64,000 bases of DNA from Heterocephalus glaber (taxonomy: Eukaryota; Chordata; Mammalia; Rodentia; Bathyergidae): contig NW_004624801.1 of NCBI RefSeq assembly GCF_000247695.1, positions 62,001 through 126,000 on the forward strand, read 5' to 3'. Below, in pieces: positions 33,270 through 44,374 of the stretch. The notes under the pieces were generated by a model that saw nothing but the letters and a program-made list of their open reading frames with translations, was not told the DNA's origin and searched no databases. Position numbers and translations under genes: made by a program. Within the stretch, counting starts at the first letter, position 1. Each line of letters begins with the position of its first letter.

Positions 33270-33615
33270 GTGTATTACTCAGGTTTCCCATTCCATGGGA
33301 CACAATATCTGACAATCACAACTTAAAGCAGGAGAGATTTACATGGTTTATGGTTCAAAGAATTCAGTCCATGGTTGGTTGGCTCCAAGGCAGGAACATC
33401 ATGATGGGAGAACATGACAGGGCAAAGATGGTGGCCAGAAAGCAGAGGAGAGAATTAGCATCAGTGAGGAAAGGGTGAGGGACCAGACATAACATCCAAG
33501 ATTAAGCTTCCATGACTCATCTAGACATACCGAGAAGTGTACTTTACCATCCCCACCCCCCGGGGGTCTCAAAACCAATCAAGTCCATACTCCACCTTAA
33601 CCATCACGGCAAGTA
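33270..33615 (-). mobile_element. MaLR-type LTR
   Basis: Antisense layout: 'gtgtattactcaggtttccc', 'cacaatatctgacaatcaca', 'ggagagatttacatggttta', 'tggttcaaagaattcagtcc', 'atggttggttggctccaagg', 'aacatcatgatgggagaaca', 'ggtggccagaaagcagagga', then 'ctccaccttaaccatcacgg'. This matches the rodent ERVL-MaLR antisense pattern. Confidence 0.75.
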
Positions 33616-33619
33616 ACAT

Positions 33620-34228
33620 GTTTTGTGGAATAAATATGTAAATATTTGAATGGTATCATACATAATAATAATACTTGAATACTTGAGTTATGCTATGATG
33701 CAAGAGAGAAATGAAAGGTGCCTATGACTGTGGAAATAAGGGACAGAGGATATTTACAAATATAAGCACCACATGCACACACAATACTTTCTTCTGAGAA
33801 GAGAAATAGTGTGACCTGGGAGGGGGACAAATATGCTCTGTATGGCTTGAGGATAATTTTTATGTGGGATGAAGAAATGGAATACATGAAGGGTGAATGG
33901 CATGAACAATGGCATAGAATTGCATTTGTGCAGTTGCATGGTTTAAGGAAGAGACTAACGGATGATAATGTTACAAAGGCATATTGAGATTGGGCTCTAC
34001 AAATGTGAACTAATGTCCTTCTAAGTCTATTTAACTTGGTTTGAATCCCAAAATAAAGAGATACTATAAATCTCACTCCTAATTGCAAAGTGACCCCCCA
34101 TGATACACATTGTGGATTTTGAGCATTCAAAATGTTTGGCCCTTAGTAAATGGCCAAAGGTATTGACTAGGGCTAGATTTTGAACCACTTAACTAATGGA
34201 CTTGATATTTCATGAATAATACTGTATT
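33620..34228. other. Unique-looking non-coding stretch
   Basis: The minus-strand frame of 145 codons at 33693-34130 is the longest non-repeat frame in the window, but it is cysteine/serine-rich without a recognisable domain, and no splice or promoter context supports it. Confidence 0.4.
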
Positions 34229-34745
34229 AGTTATCTGCTTCATAGCAAATTATTATAGTATTTAGATGTTTAAAATAATAAGTAGTTATCTTTTAGTTTC
34301 TGAATATGTATCAGAAATCTGGGCCTGGCTTCTTTGAATGCCTCTGGTTCAGGATGTCTTTGGGGGCTATAAACAAGGTATGAGAAGGGCTTCAGTTGAC
34401 AAAATTTGACTTGGGATTATCTACTTTCAAACATACTGGTGAAGCTGGTCCTCCACTGTCACAAGCAATAGTTCTTTGTCCTGTGGACTTCTCCAGGGGC
34501 AGCTCCCGTGTAGATGGTGGCTAGCTTCCTCTTGAATGAGAGATCCAAGAAAGACATTCAGATTTAATCTAGTCTTTTCAAAACCGTTCTCGGAAGAGAT
34601 ATATTGTCACTTTTGTGATATTAAATTAATTGGAAATCACTTGCTAAATCCAGCTCATATCAAGAGGAGGAGATTATAGACGGGCCTGATTATCATAAAA
34701 GGGACTCATTGGGAGGCATTTAGAGATTGCCTACCACGATGGCAC
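34229..34745. mobile_element. Old LTR/MER-type repeat
   Basis: It begins 'tgtattagttatctgcttca', 'tagcaaattattatagtatt' and ends 'ttagagattgcctaccacga', equivalent to the well-known mammalian repeat opening 'tgtattagtttcctattgctgctgtaacaaattacc' and closing '...ccattattctgcctaccaca'. A 'gacgggcctgattatcataa' segment lies near the end. The same family seems to be present at 39195-39790. I do not assert its name. Confidence 0.65.
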
Positions 34746-34759
34746 AGTACTACCAAGGC

Positions 34760-36550
34760 AGATATCTGTAGTCTTGCCCCTCCAATGGTGGCCCAGGCTC
34801 AAAAAGCATTAGACCATCTGAACATCTGATATACTAAATGAGAATCTATGACAACATGATCTAAAGTGGTTTCTTGCACTCATCCAAATTTTAGTAGGTC
34901 TAGTCTATAGAATCTTCACACATTGAATCTCAAGGAAAATTAACTTTAAACTGGTAATTATATATGAAAGTTTTCATCTTGGAACAGATTGAGTGATACA
35001 TAAGCTAATGAGAAGCTGCTTTTGATGTTCTTCAGAAACTTTGACTTGGGCATTCTAGTGTATGGTCTTAAAATGCACACGTAGTCACCATTTAATGGTT
35101 TAAAAATGAACTCTGAACTTTTGTTAACTATCAGACATAACAATGACCACATGGACAACTCCTATTCCTGAGTAGCTTTTACAGGGAAAACCAGATCCTT
35201 TGAACTCATGAAAAACCTCAAACCCATCATCCACACATCTTTCATTCCTGGAGATTACCAGAGTTTTCATTACAGGTTAAATTCTTTGTAACTTTTTCAT
35301 GTGGAAACTATCCTGTTACCTCCTGTTAGTTCTCCTCCTGCTGAGCGCAAATGGAGTGTAGACTCCCTTTCCTACAGCTGCTTTGGATTTTGTTACATTT
35401 TCCAGGTTTTGAAAAAAAAAAAGAGTGCTGACAGAATGTGGCTTCATCTACAACTCTCAACTGATTTTAAGAGTATAAACAGAAATATGTTTCCTGATTG
35501 TACGTACCAGTGAAATAAAAATATTATCCCTACATCCAAACAGCCACCGGCCACTTTATTTTTAGAAACTGGACACTAAAGAAAAACAAAAATATGTTGG
35601 GGGAAAGGTCATTATGAGAAAAGACAGAAAATATGGCTAGATAAAAAGAAAAATAAAGAGAACACTTTCAATTTGTACTGTTTTCATTGAAAGATATTTG
35701 CTTTTTAAATGGAAAAAACCTTTCAATTTACATCTGGACAGAAAGTTAGAATCAAATAGATAAAATTGGAAAAGCTTGCTAAATGATGGACTTACATTAC
35801 ATTTTCCCTACAAATGGTTCTTCTTGTTTTATTTTATATCATGGAGTAAAATCCTCCTAAATAAATATATTTGAAAGTAAAATGCTCCAGTCACATTTTC
35901 ATTGTAACAAGATGGAACAAAGAAAAAACATAAATATTAGCTACCAAGAAGTAAACAGAGTGCACTTGGGGCTGCATAGTTACAAGTAGTGTAGAGATTT
36001 GTCTTCCATTTTAGTTTTCACATATGAGTTTGTGAGTAATAAAATCATAAACAATTTAGGGCTCTCTCGGTAAAAATCCTCAAGGTGCACTTCATCAACA
36101 CATGTAGACTGAACATCTAATGGCAAAGAGTAAAGAAGCTGGAAGTCATTATATGATGGGATTTTAGAGGAAGAGGTTGATGAGGAGCTTGTGAACTTGG
36201 GACCAAGTAGAGACCTACTCACTAAAAAATGCAGGTGAGACAGAATTATAATAGGGAAGAAATTCATCCTGGTAATGGCAGCATGGAAGCCCATAATCTA
36301 GGCTTCAAAAGATAAAGAAGCCAAGTGATCATTCAGCAAGTCCACTCTGGATGGCTGAACACAATTTGTGTGTAATGGAGGTGTGTGATACATGGTGGTG
36401 TGGGGAGTCTGATCTGAATTAAGGCTTTAACTCATTTAAGGTGATTGATAATTAATAAGACCCCGGTTATAAGGTCAAGGATTTGGGGTATGATCTTCAT
36501 TCACAAGGACAACTGAAAGTGTTGATTTTCTCAGAACTGACCCAAGGTAA
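34760..36550. other. Unique-looking non-coding stretch
   Basis: No repeat, exon pair or RNA gene was recognised. The 104-codon minus-strand frame at 35980-36294 has no recognised domain. Confidence 0.4.
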
Positions 36551-36561
36551 AAGCTTAGTGC

Positions 36562-36659
36562 CGGGCCAGGGAATTAGCTCAGTGGTTCTTTGCCTACCTC
36601 GCAAGCGCAAGATCTCCAGTTTGATCCCCGGTACCAAAAACAAAACAAAACAAAACAAA
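36562..36659 (+). mobile_element. ID SINE with target-site duplication
   Basis: Sense ID: 'gggccagggaattagctcag', 'tggttctttgcctacctcgc', 'aagcgcaagatctccagttt', 'gatccccggtacc', then an (AAAAC)n tail. The duplication CTTAGTGC lies at 36554-36561 and 36660-36667. The B box has G-T-T-T-G-A-T-C-C, one change from the intact copies. Confidence 0.93.
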
Positions 36660-36669
36660 CTTAGTGCTA

Positions 36670-37835
36670 TTTCCTGAAATTGGAAAATAGTAAGAAATTT
36701 TGTGAGGTGGAGAGAGGGAGAAATTTCCAGCATGATCCAGATAACCCCTTTACAATTCTAGATAGCTCTTTGCTTGATAAAGGAACCAACAGGAGCAGGA
36801 AGTGGGAACACAATGTAGGAATCTAGATTTAGTAGCTGAGCTGCTAAGTTCTGGGTATGAAAAGGTTGATTTGTTTTTTATAGGGTTATTCATCTTCCTA
36901 GAGAGGTGTGGATTCTTCTAGTCAAATTGGTAAAGCAATTGCAGAGGTTGGGGATATAGATATGTGAGCCCATTTGGATCCATCCAGAGGCGGGAGAAGC
37001 AATATAAAGAAAACTAAAGATGGCTCTGACATCATCTCACTTTACTCTAGTCTCTCTTCTGCCTCTAGAAATTTGCTTCCAGTCACATCTGTCACTGGTC
37101 CAGGACAATTAGCTGGGGACATACTTACAGGTTTTGTTGTTTCATTTCATGTGGTTTCTTATGAGCAAGAGAGAAAGTGCTGATCCTCCTAGCTCTATAA
37201 TCAAGAAGACGCCCTTATTAGATCCCATTCTGGTAAATAGGAGCAGTATCTAATTTCCTTTGGAAGCAAGGCAGTAGAGCAGAAAGGGTATACCACCATG
37301 AAAGGCAATCTTGCCTGGAACCAATGTGTTTGAGTATTGAACTTTGGGTCACACTGAGTTTTTCCCAGCAATGATATTCGAATACATAATTACTCTGCTC
37401 TTCATGTGGTATTGGTAGTGCAAAGAGCAAGTGTGTGCTTTGTATTTATTTTCCAGATTTCTCCTTTACTATTCCCCAAGTGGAATGACGGGGCAAGTTT
37501 CATTCCATCACATTGAAAGATAGCTGCTCTTGGCTTTAGGAAGTGTTTCTACTCCTTTTCTTTTACTGTTTTCTAATCCTCTGTTCCTTTGGTTAGCAAC
37601 TTGGCTCTCTCTTGTGTGCCATCATTTTTTAATTGCTCACCTATCAGTAGGGGTCATAGGTCAAACATTTCATGAGTGATGTTCAAGTAGCCATCAGTTC
37701 AAATGGACACCGGCCATAGTTCTTGAGCACAATCTAGGGGCTCTATGCCCTGCTAGAAGGTAACAACTTAATCATGGGATTGTGCTAATTTCATTAGACA
37801 CAAAAAGAATTGTGTTTCAGAATATCACTCTGGGT
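36670..37835. other. Unique-looking non-coding stretch
   Basis: Nothing recognised. Confidence 0.4.
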
Positions 37836-37839
37836 TGAG

Positions 37840-38008
37840 TAGGCTGGTGCATGGCTGTAATTGCTGCCACTTGGGAGGCTGAGGCAGGAGGGTTGCAAGT
37901 TTGAGACTATTCTAGGTAATTTAATGAAACACTGTTTCAAATTAAAAAATAAAAAGGGCTGGGGATGTAGCTCAATGCTCCCTGGGTTCAGTCCTTCATG
38001 CTGAAGGG
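37840..38008 (+). mobile_element. B1-ID dimeric SINE
   Basis: Sense B1 half: 'ggctggtgcatggctgtaat', 'gctgccacttgggaggctga', 'ggcaggagggttgcaagttt', 'gagactattctaggtaattt', then an A-rich linker and ID half 'gggctggggatgtagctcaa', 'gctccctgggttcagtcc'. The ID half is missing about 15 bp between A and B box regions. Confidence 0.87.
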
Positions 38009-38295
38009 AAAAAATCACCCTGGCTGAGCTGTTGAGAAGGTATTCCGGGAGATATGAGTAGAAGCATGGAGGTCAGTTATGATTTTTTTGTTTGTTTAAA
38101 GGTTTTTATTTTTGAGACCAAGTAAGAGGTTATTAGATAAAGCTATAGAGGATCAGAAAGTTTCTGTGGCTGGCTCCATGTTACACTGTCCAAATTTGGC
38201 CCCAAGTTTTCAGAAGTCTCAGTGCCATGGCCTGTATTGGCAGCATATTGCTTTAGGAAATACGGCACACTCTTTCAGAGAGCTATTAGATATTG

Positions 38296-38665
38296 TCTTA
38301 GACTGTTCTGTGCTGCTACAACAGAATGCCTGCAACTAGGTAATGTATAAAGAACAGAAATTTCGTTCTCACCATTCAAGATACTGGATGTCTAAAATCA
38401 AGACAATGGCATGGAGTATGGTGAGCAGCTTCTTGATGCATTCTCACCTCACATAGTGGAAGGGAGAAGGGCTAAATAGTGTCTTCACATGGCAGAAAAG
38501 GAGAGAGAACCCACTGCTGCAAGTCATTATTATAATTACACAAATCCATTCACAGAAGCAGAGCCTTCATGACTTGAACAGTTCCCAACACATAGCACTT
38601 GTGGACATTGTACAGCTGGGGAATCCAATGTCTAATGTGAATTTGAGGGACAATTTCAGGCCCTA
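38296..38665 (-). mobile_element. MaLR-type LTR
   Basis: Antisense layout: 'ttgtcttagactgttctgtg', 'ctgctacaacagaatgcctg', 'aactaggtaatgtataaaga', 'acagaaatttcgttctcacc', 'tcttcacatggcagaaaagg', 'gagccttcatgacttgaaca' and 'gggacaatttcaggccct'. This is the pattern in which an ERVL-MaLR LTR reads on the minus strand. Confidence 0.78.
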
Positions 38666-38669
38666 GTAC

Positions 38670-39190
38670 TTACACACACCTCACCTCTTCTGTCTTTGAT
38701 CTGGAGAGATTCTAGCATTGGGTGATTGACAACAAAATTCAAAGTGCCTGTAAATATCGTGGTGCTCAAAAAAGAGTAAGTTCTCTTTTTCTTTGGGCTC
38801 ACAAGTCACACCTTCATCTATTTTGTTAAAAAATTAGGAATGATCGATGAGAAGATTTTAAAGCAAAGTACAGCTGGAGCTACCAAAAGAAACAGAGAAT
38901 GGAAATGAGGCCTGCAGATCAGCAAAATGGGGGTTCTGCTTTTATGAGAACAGCAAGCAGGCTTTCAAGCCTGTTTCCTGCAGAGGTCCATCTTTTCACA
39001 GCCTGGGGTCCTGCAATTATCACAATGAGATGAACTGTAATGCTTATCTTTCTCCCACTATGGTGTCTTTTATCTCCTAGATCCCAAGCAGTACACAGCA
39101 CTTTACAGACACCACACATCATAGATCATGCCGGTGGCTGCTCACAGGTCACCTACCCCTCAGGCTTTTTCTCAACAAAGTGTTTTTGAA
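38670..39190. other. Unassigned stretch
   Basis: No family was recognised; 38920-39130 has a somewhat higher GC content. Confidence 0.35.
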
Positions 39191-39194
39191 ATTT

Positions 39195-39790
39195 GGAATG
39201 ACTGTTGTAATTGGTTTCCACTGCCATGTGGTAAAGGATTATGCACTTAGCATCTGAAAACAATGCTAGTCTATTGTCTGACTTGGCAGCATGGCTCAAG
39301 AGTCCAAGCATGGCTTAGCAGACAGTCAACTCAGGGTCCTTTCAAGTCACAACCAGGGTCTGGCTAGGTTACATTCTCCTCTGGAGGCTTCGTGGAGAAG
39401 TAGCCATTTCCACACTCATTGAGGTTGTTGGCAGAATTCCCTCCTTGCAGCTGTCAGCTGTGTGCTGTCTGGAGATGGGGCCTCCTCTGAGGTCCCAGAG
39501 GCTCCAGTGCTTCCCCATGGGCCTCTCATACAGAGCTGCTTACTTCATCTCACCTCCAGGAGGATCCAGCTTCTTAGAAGGGCTTTCCCTTGATTAAATC
39601 AGCCCGATCACCGTCATCTTCCTTTTGATGAACTCAGAATCAACTGACTTGCAAGTCTTCCCCTTGGTCATATTTTATTGGCTAAAAGCAAGTTATAGAT
39701 TCTGCCCATGTCCAAGAAAAGGGGGTCACACAAGCATTAGGAATCACAAGGTTTCTGGTGAGGCTGCCCAACATAACTGACCACAGGTAC
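39195..39790. mobile_element. Old LTR/MER-type repeat, same family as 34229
   Basis: The phrase 'cattgaggttgttggcagaa', 'ttccctccttgcagctgtca' at 39418 is a hallmark of this mammalian repeat ('cattcaggttgttggcagaattcagttccttgcggttg'). The 3' part has 'ttattggctaaaagcaagtt' (39676) and 'aggctgcccaacataactga' near the end, compatible with the '...tctgcctaccac' terminus. Confidence 0.6.
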
Positions 39791-39794
39791 AAAT

Positions 39795-40465
39795 TAATAG
39801 AGTGCATGTCGAAATCTATTTTTCCAGTTTCTTTTGAAAATAAAAAAAGAGAAGAGATCAGAATGATGGTGGCATTGGGCCCACATTCCTGTCTGGTAGC
39901 AGCCAGCAGGAATGGTCTCTTCACTGACCTCTTGGTCAGACTTGCCCACCTGAGAATACCTTACCCCAGTCATTACCTCTTCCAGGCTCCTCATCATTTG
40001 TGTTACCTACCTCACCCTGGTGGCTGTTCCTAGTTACAAGTCCTGTAGGAATGCTTGCTACAGTTATTTTGTCACAACCATTTTGCTTATGTATTTGTTA
40101 CTTCTGCCTGTTTCCAGAAGGTGGAATAACATGAGAGTCAGAAGGATTATGAAAGATCATTTAATTGACCATTTTTACAGAGAAAACAGAAGCTCCAAGA
40201 AATGATTTGGCCAGGTGGGTAGGACCCCAAGCTCTTGATTCTTCCTATGCATGCCCTACAGCACATTGAAGAATAAAAGGAGAGTTGCCCAATCTGTTTC
40301 CCAGAGGACAATCTTGAAATATTAAAAAAAACCCTATTTTAACTATAACTAGGAAGACATCATTTTTTACTATTAAAAACCATCATGAAAATTATGCGTT
40401 GTGAGGCCTGTGGGGGAGTTTCATGGGTTTCCAAGGGTTCTGCCATACTGTCTGCTTATTAACTA
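39795..40465. other. Mostly unique stretch
   Basis: A weak minus-strand MIR-like core may be at 40155-40240 ('tttttacagagaaaacagaa' followed by 'gatttggccaggtgggtagg'). Nothing else was recognised. Confidence 0.35.
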
Positions 40466-40469
40466 TTTA

Positions 40470-40640
40470 CTCTTGTTAGTACACATTTGCAGTATATGGT
40501 TATATTTATAGTGAGGGCTTGGTACGTGTACATGACACATCTTAATTCTTGTTTCATCCCCTTCTCCTCCCTGATGTCTCTCTAGATCTTGGTCCCTTTC
40601 CTGTTTGCAAAAGATCTCTCTCCCTCAAGTTATCTTTTAA
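40470..40640 (-). mobile_element. L1 3'-end fragment
   Basis: 'ctcttgttagtacacatttg', 'gagggcttggtacgtgtaca', 'tgacacatcttaattcttgt', 'ttcatccccttctcctccct', 'gcaaaagatctctctccctc' parallels 26695-26860. Diverged, short. Confidence 0.7.
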
Positions 40641-40724
40641 AATGTGACTCCTATCTACCGATGCCATACTGCAAGGTGTGACCTCTTAAAAGTAGTGGAG
40701 ACCAAGTGTCTTCAACAACTGACC

Positions 40725-40915
40725 CTGAACTTCTGGGTTTCTGGAGCCGAGAGATCCATGTTCAAATTCTAGCCTGCTGCTCACTGACTGTGTGGTTCAC
40801 CTTGGGCAAATTATTTAAATTCTCTGTGCCTCGGTTTGTGTATTAAAACAGAATTTAAAAATGTGATATTAGTTACTACATGAAGACACTTAGAATAGTA
40901 TCTGGCTTAATAACA
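40725..40915 (+). mobile_element. MIR SINE
   Basis: Sense MIR order: 'ctggagccgagagatccatg', 'ttcaaattctagcctgctgc', 'tcactgactgtgtggttcac', 'cttgggcaaattatttaaat', 'tctctgtgcctcggtttgtg', then 'tagttactacatgaagacac', 'ttagaatagtatctggct'. The nearly full-length core makes this the best MIR in the window. Confidence 0.9.
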
Positions 40916-40961
40916 TATCCCTACTACTGTTTCTCTTCTTCTCATCCTGCTTCTCCCAGCT

Positions 40962-41100
40962 CCTCCCCCTCTTTCTTCTCCTCCTCCTCCTTTCTTCCTC
41001 CTCCTTTTTTCTTCTTCTTCCTGTTTTCTTCCTCTCCTCTTTCTCCTTCTTCTCCTCCTCCTCTTCCTCCTTTTCCTTCTTCTCCTTCTCTTTTTTTTTC
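40962..41100. repeat. Polypyrimidine (CTT/CTC)n tract
   Basis: About 139 bp of C/T with a single G at 41023. It immediately precedes the antisense end of the B1-ID dimer at 41103, so it probably grew from that SINE's A-tail. Confidence 0.9.
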
Positions 41101-41102
41101 AT

Positions 41103-41268
41103 GACTGAGGACTGAGCCTTGGGCCTTTGCAGTGAGACATGTTTTTTATTTTTAAAAAGTTCTTGTTAAGTCACTAAGTTCCCCAGGCTGGGATTGAATT
41201 TATGATCCTTCTGCTTCCGACTCCCAGAGTACTGGGATTACAGGTGTACACCACCATGCCCAGCCTAT
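41103..41268 (-). mobile_element. B1-ID dimeric SINE
   Basis: Antisense ID remnant ('gactgaggactgagccttgg', 'gcctttgcagtgagac'), T-rich linker, then antisense B1 ('gttcttgttaagtcactaag', 'ttccccaggctgggattgaa', 'tttatgatccttctgcttcc', 'gactcccagagtactgggat', 'tacaggtgtacaccaccatg', 'cccagcc'). Confidence 0.85.
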
Positions 41269-41691
41269 TATTATTATTTCTACTCCTACTCCTAGGCAGA
41301 TATGTGGAATTGAGATTTGGTTCTCTGCATGTGGTTCTCTGGATCCTCAACAAGGACAGTATCACCCTCAAAGGGCAGAAAACTTGGTTCTTGTTCTTGG
41401 GGTACCAAAAAATTCTTACTTGTTAAATGTATATACAGCACAATACAGAAAGTTTATAAACAGAAATACTGTATATCCATATCATAACTTGATGAGGGGA
41501 TCAGTTAGAGGATAAACACCTAAAAAGGCTAATTTGCAGGGGAAAAATGAAGAAAAAAAGAGGTCGAGTAATACTGTTCTAGGAGAACAAGAGTAAACTG
41601 GCCCAGTGAAAAGGCAAAGTGCATCCTCTTATTAAACTATTAAGTTTCAAGACAGTGACAGCAGAGCAGGAATCCAAGTACAGGGCTTGTC

Positions 41692-42070
41692 AGGGTTTGG
41701 ATTTTAAGTGTTCTCCCAAATCTCTTGTGTTGAAGGCTTGGTCCCCAACAGATGGCGCTGTTGAGAAATGTGAGACGTTTAGGAGGAGGGGCTTCATTGA
41801 GGGGAGTTGGTTGCTTTGGGCTGTGGCCTAGAAGGGGATATTGGGACGCCAGTCCTTTCTCTCATTTTGCTTCCTGGTAGTCATGGGGTGAGCATCTTTG
41901 CTCTACTAAACACTTCCTGCTGTAATGTTCTGCCTCACTGAAGGCCCAAATGCATGGAGCCTACTGAACATGGACTGAACGCTGAAACCATGAGCCAAAA
42001 TAGATCTTTCCTCCACTTAAAGTGATTTTCTCATGCATTTTGGCACAGAACTTGAAAGCTGACTAACACA
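41692..42070 (+). mobile_element. MaLR-type solo LTR
   Basis: Sense order: 'tgtcagggtttggattttaa', 'gtgttctcccaaatctcttg', 'tgttgaaggcttggtcccca', 'ggaggaggggcttcattgag', 'tgaaaccatgagccaaaata', 'gatctttcctccacttaaag', and the end 'cttgaaagctgactaacaca'. The AAATAGATC near the end replaces the usual AATAAA. Confidence 0.85.
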
Positions 42071-42074
42071 CGGC

Positions 42075-43380
42075 CCTTCGAAGGTCAGGCCCTCTCCACC
42101 TGCCCTTTTGTACATTGACATAGGCAGCCCTCAGGAGTAGCACCTGTGCAGCCTTTATGGCCACCTCCACAGGTCTCACGGTGCGACTCCTGATGCATCT
42201 TTCCTTACTTCCTGCAGCAATGCCACATGATCAGGACTACTGCCCACAGAAGGGGTGCATGTGAGCACAAGCATTTGTTGAGCTTAACTTATTCTTCATG
42301 GGTTAGAAACTAAGTTACTACTAACCAGGTGAAAATCAAAGGGGTACCAAAACTCTGAGTCTTTTAGTCATTTTGAACCCTCCACAGTTTTGTCCTTTCG
42401 TCTATTCGTTTGGCCTCGGTTTTATTCTCCCTCAGAACACAAAAGTTGTTTAGAAATTTTATTTCACATCTTTGAATATGAAGGTAGGTGGAAAGGAAAA
42501 AAATAGCTTCTGGAGGAAATGGAAACATCAGCTTCCTCTGTACATGCCCCGTTCATTTTCTGGTGCAGCCCGACTCTGGAGATATGTAAGAGGATATGAC
42601 TGAAGTTTACTACAGGGCTTACGCAGAGGCCTGCTCAGCACTGCCATATTGTGCCGCCTGCTAACTCTCTCTCTCTCTCTCTTTTCCACTCTGATGCCAG
42701 GTCCTAAAAATAGTTCAGTGGGAACAATCCAGCAGCCTCTCCCTCATGGCCTGCAAATCAAAGCCCTGATTAGGTCAAAGGATGGGAAAGGCAGCTAAAT
42801 TGCTGCTCAGAAGCCCTTCAGTGCCAAGAGCAGAGACCTTCCTGTTCTCTCAGAATCTGGGACTGGAGCCACAAGGCAGGCTTCAGTCAGGAGACCTTAG
42901 TCCACCTTTCTGAGTCTGTGAACTTGCTGGGGAGCAGGGTTTCCCACTGGTGGTATCTGACTGTCTGAGACTCCAGAAGTCCAGGGAAGCACACTGTGCA
43001 AGCTACACCTGCAAGACATCTGGCAAAAAGAAAGCTTGGTCCTGAGGGGAAAGTCTCATTTCCCAGGAAAATCGTTTTCAGTAGCTCTGTTTTATATGAA
43101 TGCCACAACCTGGAGATTTTTCCTGCTTCCTCATTTCCGACTGGGGCACTTGAAAGCAACAACTCATATCATGATGTCAATTTACAACTTATAGCAAAAG
43201 CATATGAAATAGTTCTTGTTCTAGAACCAAAGGCTTTTGGGGGCTATGGGCAGGCATTGGGGTGGAGGTAATAGAGTAAAATGAGAAGGAGTGTGGTTTG
43301 GGATGAACTCAGTAAATGCTTTTTGTCTGTTCATTTGAGCAGTTAGAACAAAGATGCCATAGAATGGAGAACTTATAAAC
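42075..43380. other. Unique stretch with a CNE-like core
   Basis: Relatively GC-rich for this window. The segment 42690-42860 has a perfect MEF2 consensus CTAAAAATAG at 42704-42713 and a nuclear-receptor-like AGGTCAAAGG at 42772-42781. A (CT)n run lies at 42665-42682. The frames at 42887-43162 and 42996-43271 are on opposite strands and lack domains. Confidence 0.45.
42665..42682. repeat. (CT)n microsatellite
   Basis: Nine CT units. Confidence 0.9.
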
Positions 43381-43383
43381 AAC

Positions 43384-43572
43384 CTAAAAGCTAGAAGTAA
43401 TCTCAGCACCCTGGGGAGCTGAGGAAGGGAGATCACAAGACCAAGCCCTAGGCAACTTGGAGTCTTAGGGAGAACCTGTCTCACAATAAAATCAGTCAAT
43501 CAATGAAAAAGGGCTGGCAGTGTAGCTCAGTGCAAAGGCCCACATTCAATTCCCAGTACCACTAAAAACAAA
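43384..43572 (+). mobile_element. B1-ID dimeric SINE
   Basis: Sense B1 half: 'agaagtaatctcagcaccct', 'ggggagctgaggaagggaga', 'tcacaagaccaagccctagg', 'agggagaacctgtctcacaa', then linker and ID half 'gggctggcagtgtagctcag', 'tgcaaaggcccacattcaat', 'tcccagtaccac'. Confidence 0.85.
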
Positions 43573-43604
43573 ATGAAACAAAAACCAACATCAACATAAA
43601 TTCA

Positions 43605-43866
43605 TCTGTCAGAACTCTGGACTCTAGGATGTCCCAGTCAAGGTATGAGTGAAGCTACCCATCAAGTTTTCAGCAGATTCGGTGCCTGGTAAGAGTCTGC
43701 CTCCCCACAGCTGTCCTTTTTCTCACTGTGTTCTCATGTTAGAGGATGGACCAAGGCCTCTCTTTATAGGGCTACTGATCCCATTTATGAGGACTCTACC
43801 TCCATGACCTAATCTTTTCCCAAGGGCTCCTACTTCCAAGTACCATCACCTTCGGGAGTGGGATTT

Positions 43867-43937
<71 letters not shown>

Positions 43938-43962
43938 GGGAATTCACATTGAGACCATCAAG
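43605..43962 (-). mobile_element. MaLR-type LTR interrupted by A-run and (TA)n
   Basis: Antisense layout: 'tttctcactgtgttctcatg', 'ctactgatcccatttatgag', 'gactctacctccatgaccta', 'atcttttcccaagggctcct', 'acttccaagtaccatcacct', 'tcgggagtgggatttcaa', then after the simple repeat 'gggaattcacattgagacca'. The break falls where the LTR would read continuously '...gggatttcaacatgaattttggg'. Confidence 0.8.
43868..43935. repeat. A-run followed by (TA)n inside the LTR
   Basis: About 36 A's then roughly 15 TA units. There is no SINE body beside it, so it is either an in-place expansion or the remains of a retroposed tail. Confidence 0.9.
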
Positions 43963-44194
43963 CATTATAACAAAATTAGAAAATTATGGCTTATGGTCAA
44001 TAAGTTCCCATCTGTGTTTATAAAGGCAGTTTTATTAGAACTACATTTATCATAGTGATTTATTTATGTATTTTCTATGGTTGCTTTCATGTTATAAAGG
44101 CAGAGCTATGTGGTCAGAAGTGAGATCATCTGGCCTTTTATGAAAAAGTGTATTCATCCTAGCTCTGTAACAATGACCACGTTTGTAGTGCTCA

Positions 44195-44370
44195 CTCTGG
44201 TACATATTTTGTATGGATTCACAACAATAGTTCCACGTGGATACTATTCTCTCCACTTCACAGATGGAGAAAGAAAGGCCCAGCATTCAAAGGTAAAGAG
44301 ATGCTAAGTGGAAGGGCTGGGAATAAGTTGGTATCTGTCTGATTCTGTGGGCTTTTGTTCAGCACTGTCT
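44195..44370 (-). mobile_element. MIR SINE
   Basis: Antisense MIR: 'gtatggattcacaacaatag', 'gatactattctctccacttc', 'acagatggagaaagaaaggc', 'ccagcattcaaaggtaaaga', 'gatgctaagtggaagggctg', 'ggaataagttggtatctgtc', 'tgattctgtgggctttt'. Confidence 0.8.
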
Positions 44371-44374
44371 CACT

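Noticed and set aside
33693..34130. 145-codon minus-strand frame
   Set aside because: No recognisable domain or motif, no splice signals or promoter, and composition typical of chance frames in non-coding DNA.
40880..41104. Serine/proline-rich plus frame and lysine/glutamate-rich minus frame
   Set aside because: Both are translations of the polypyrimidine tract; no coding signal.
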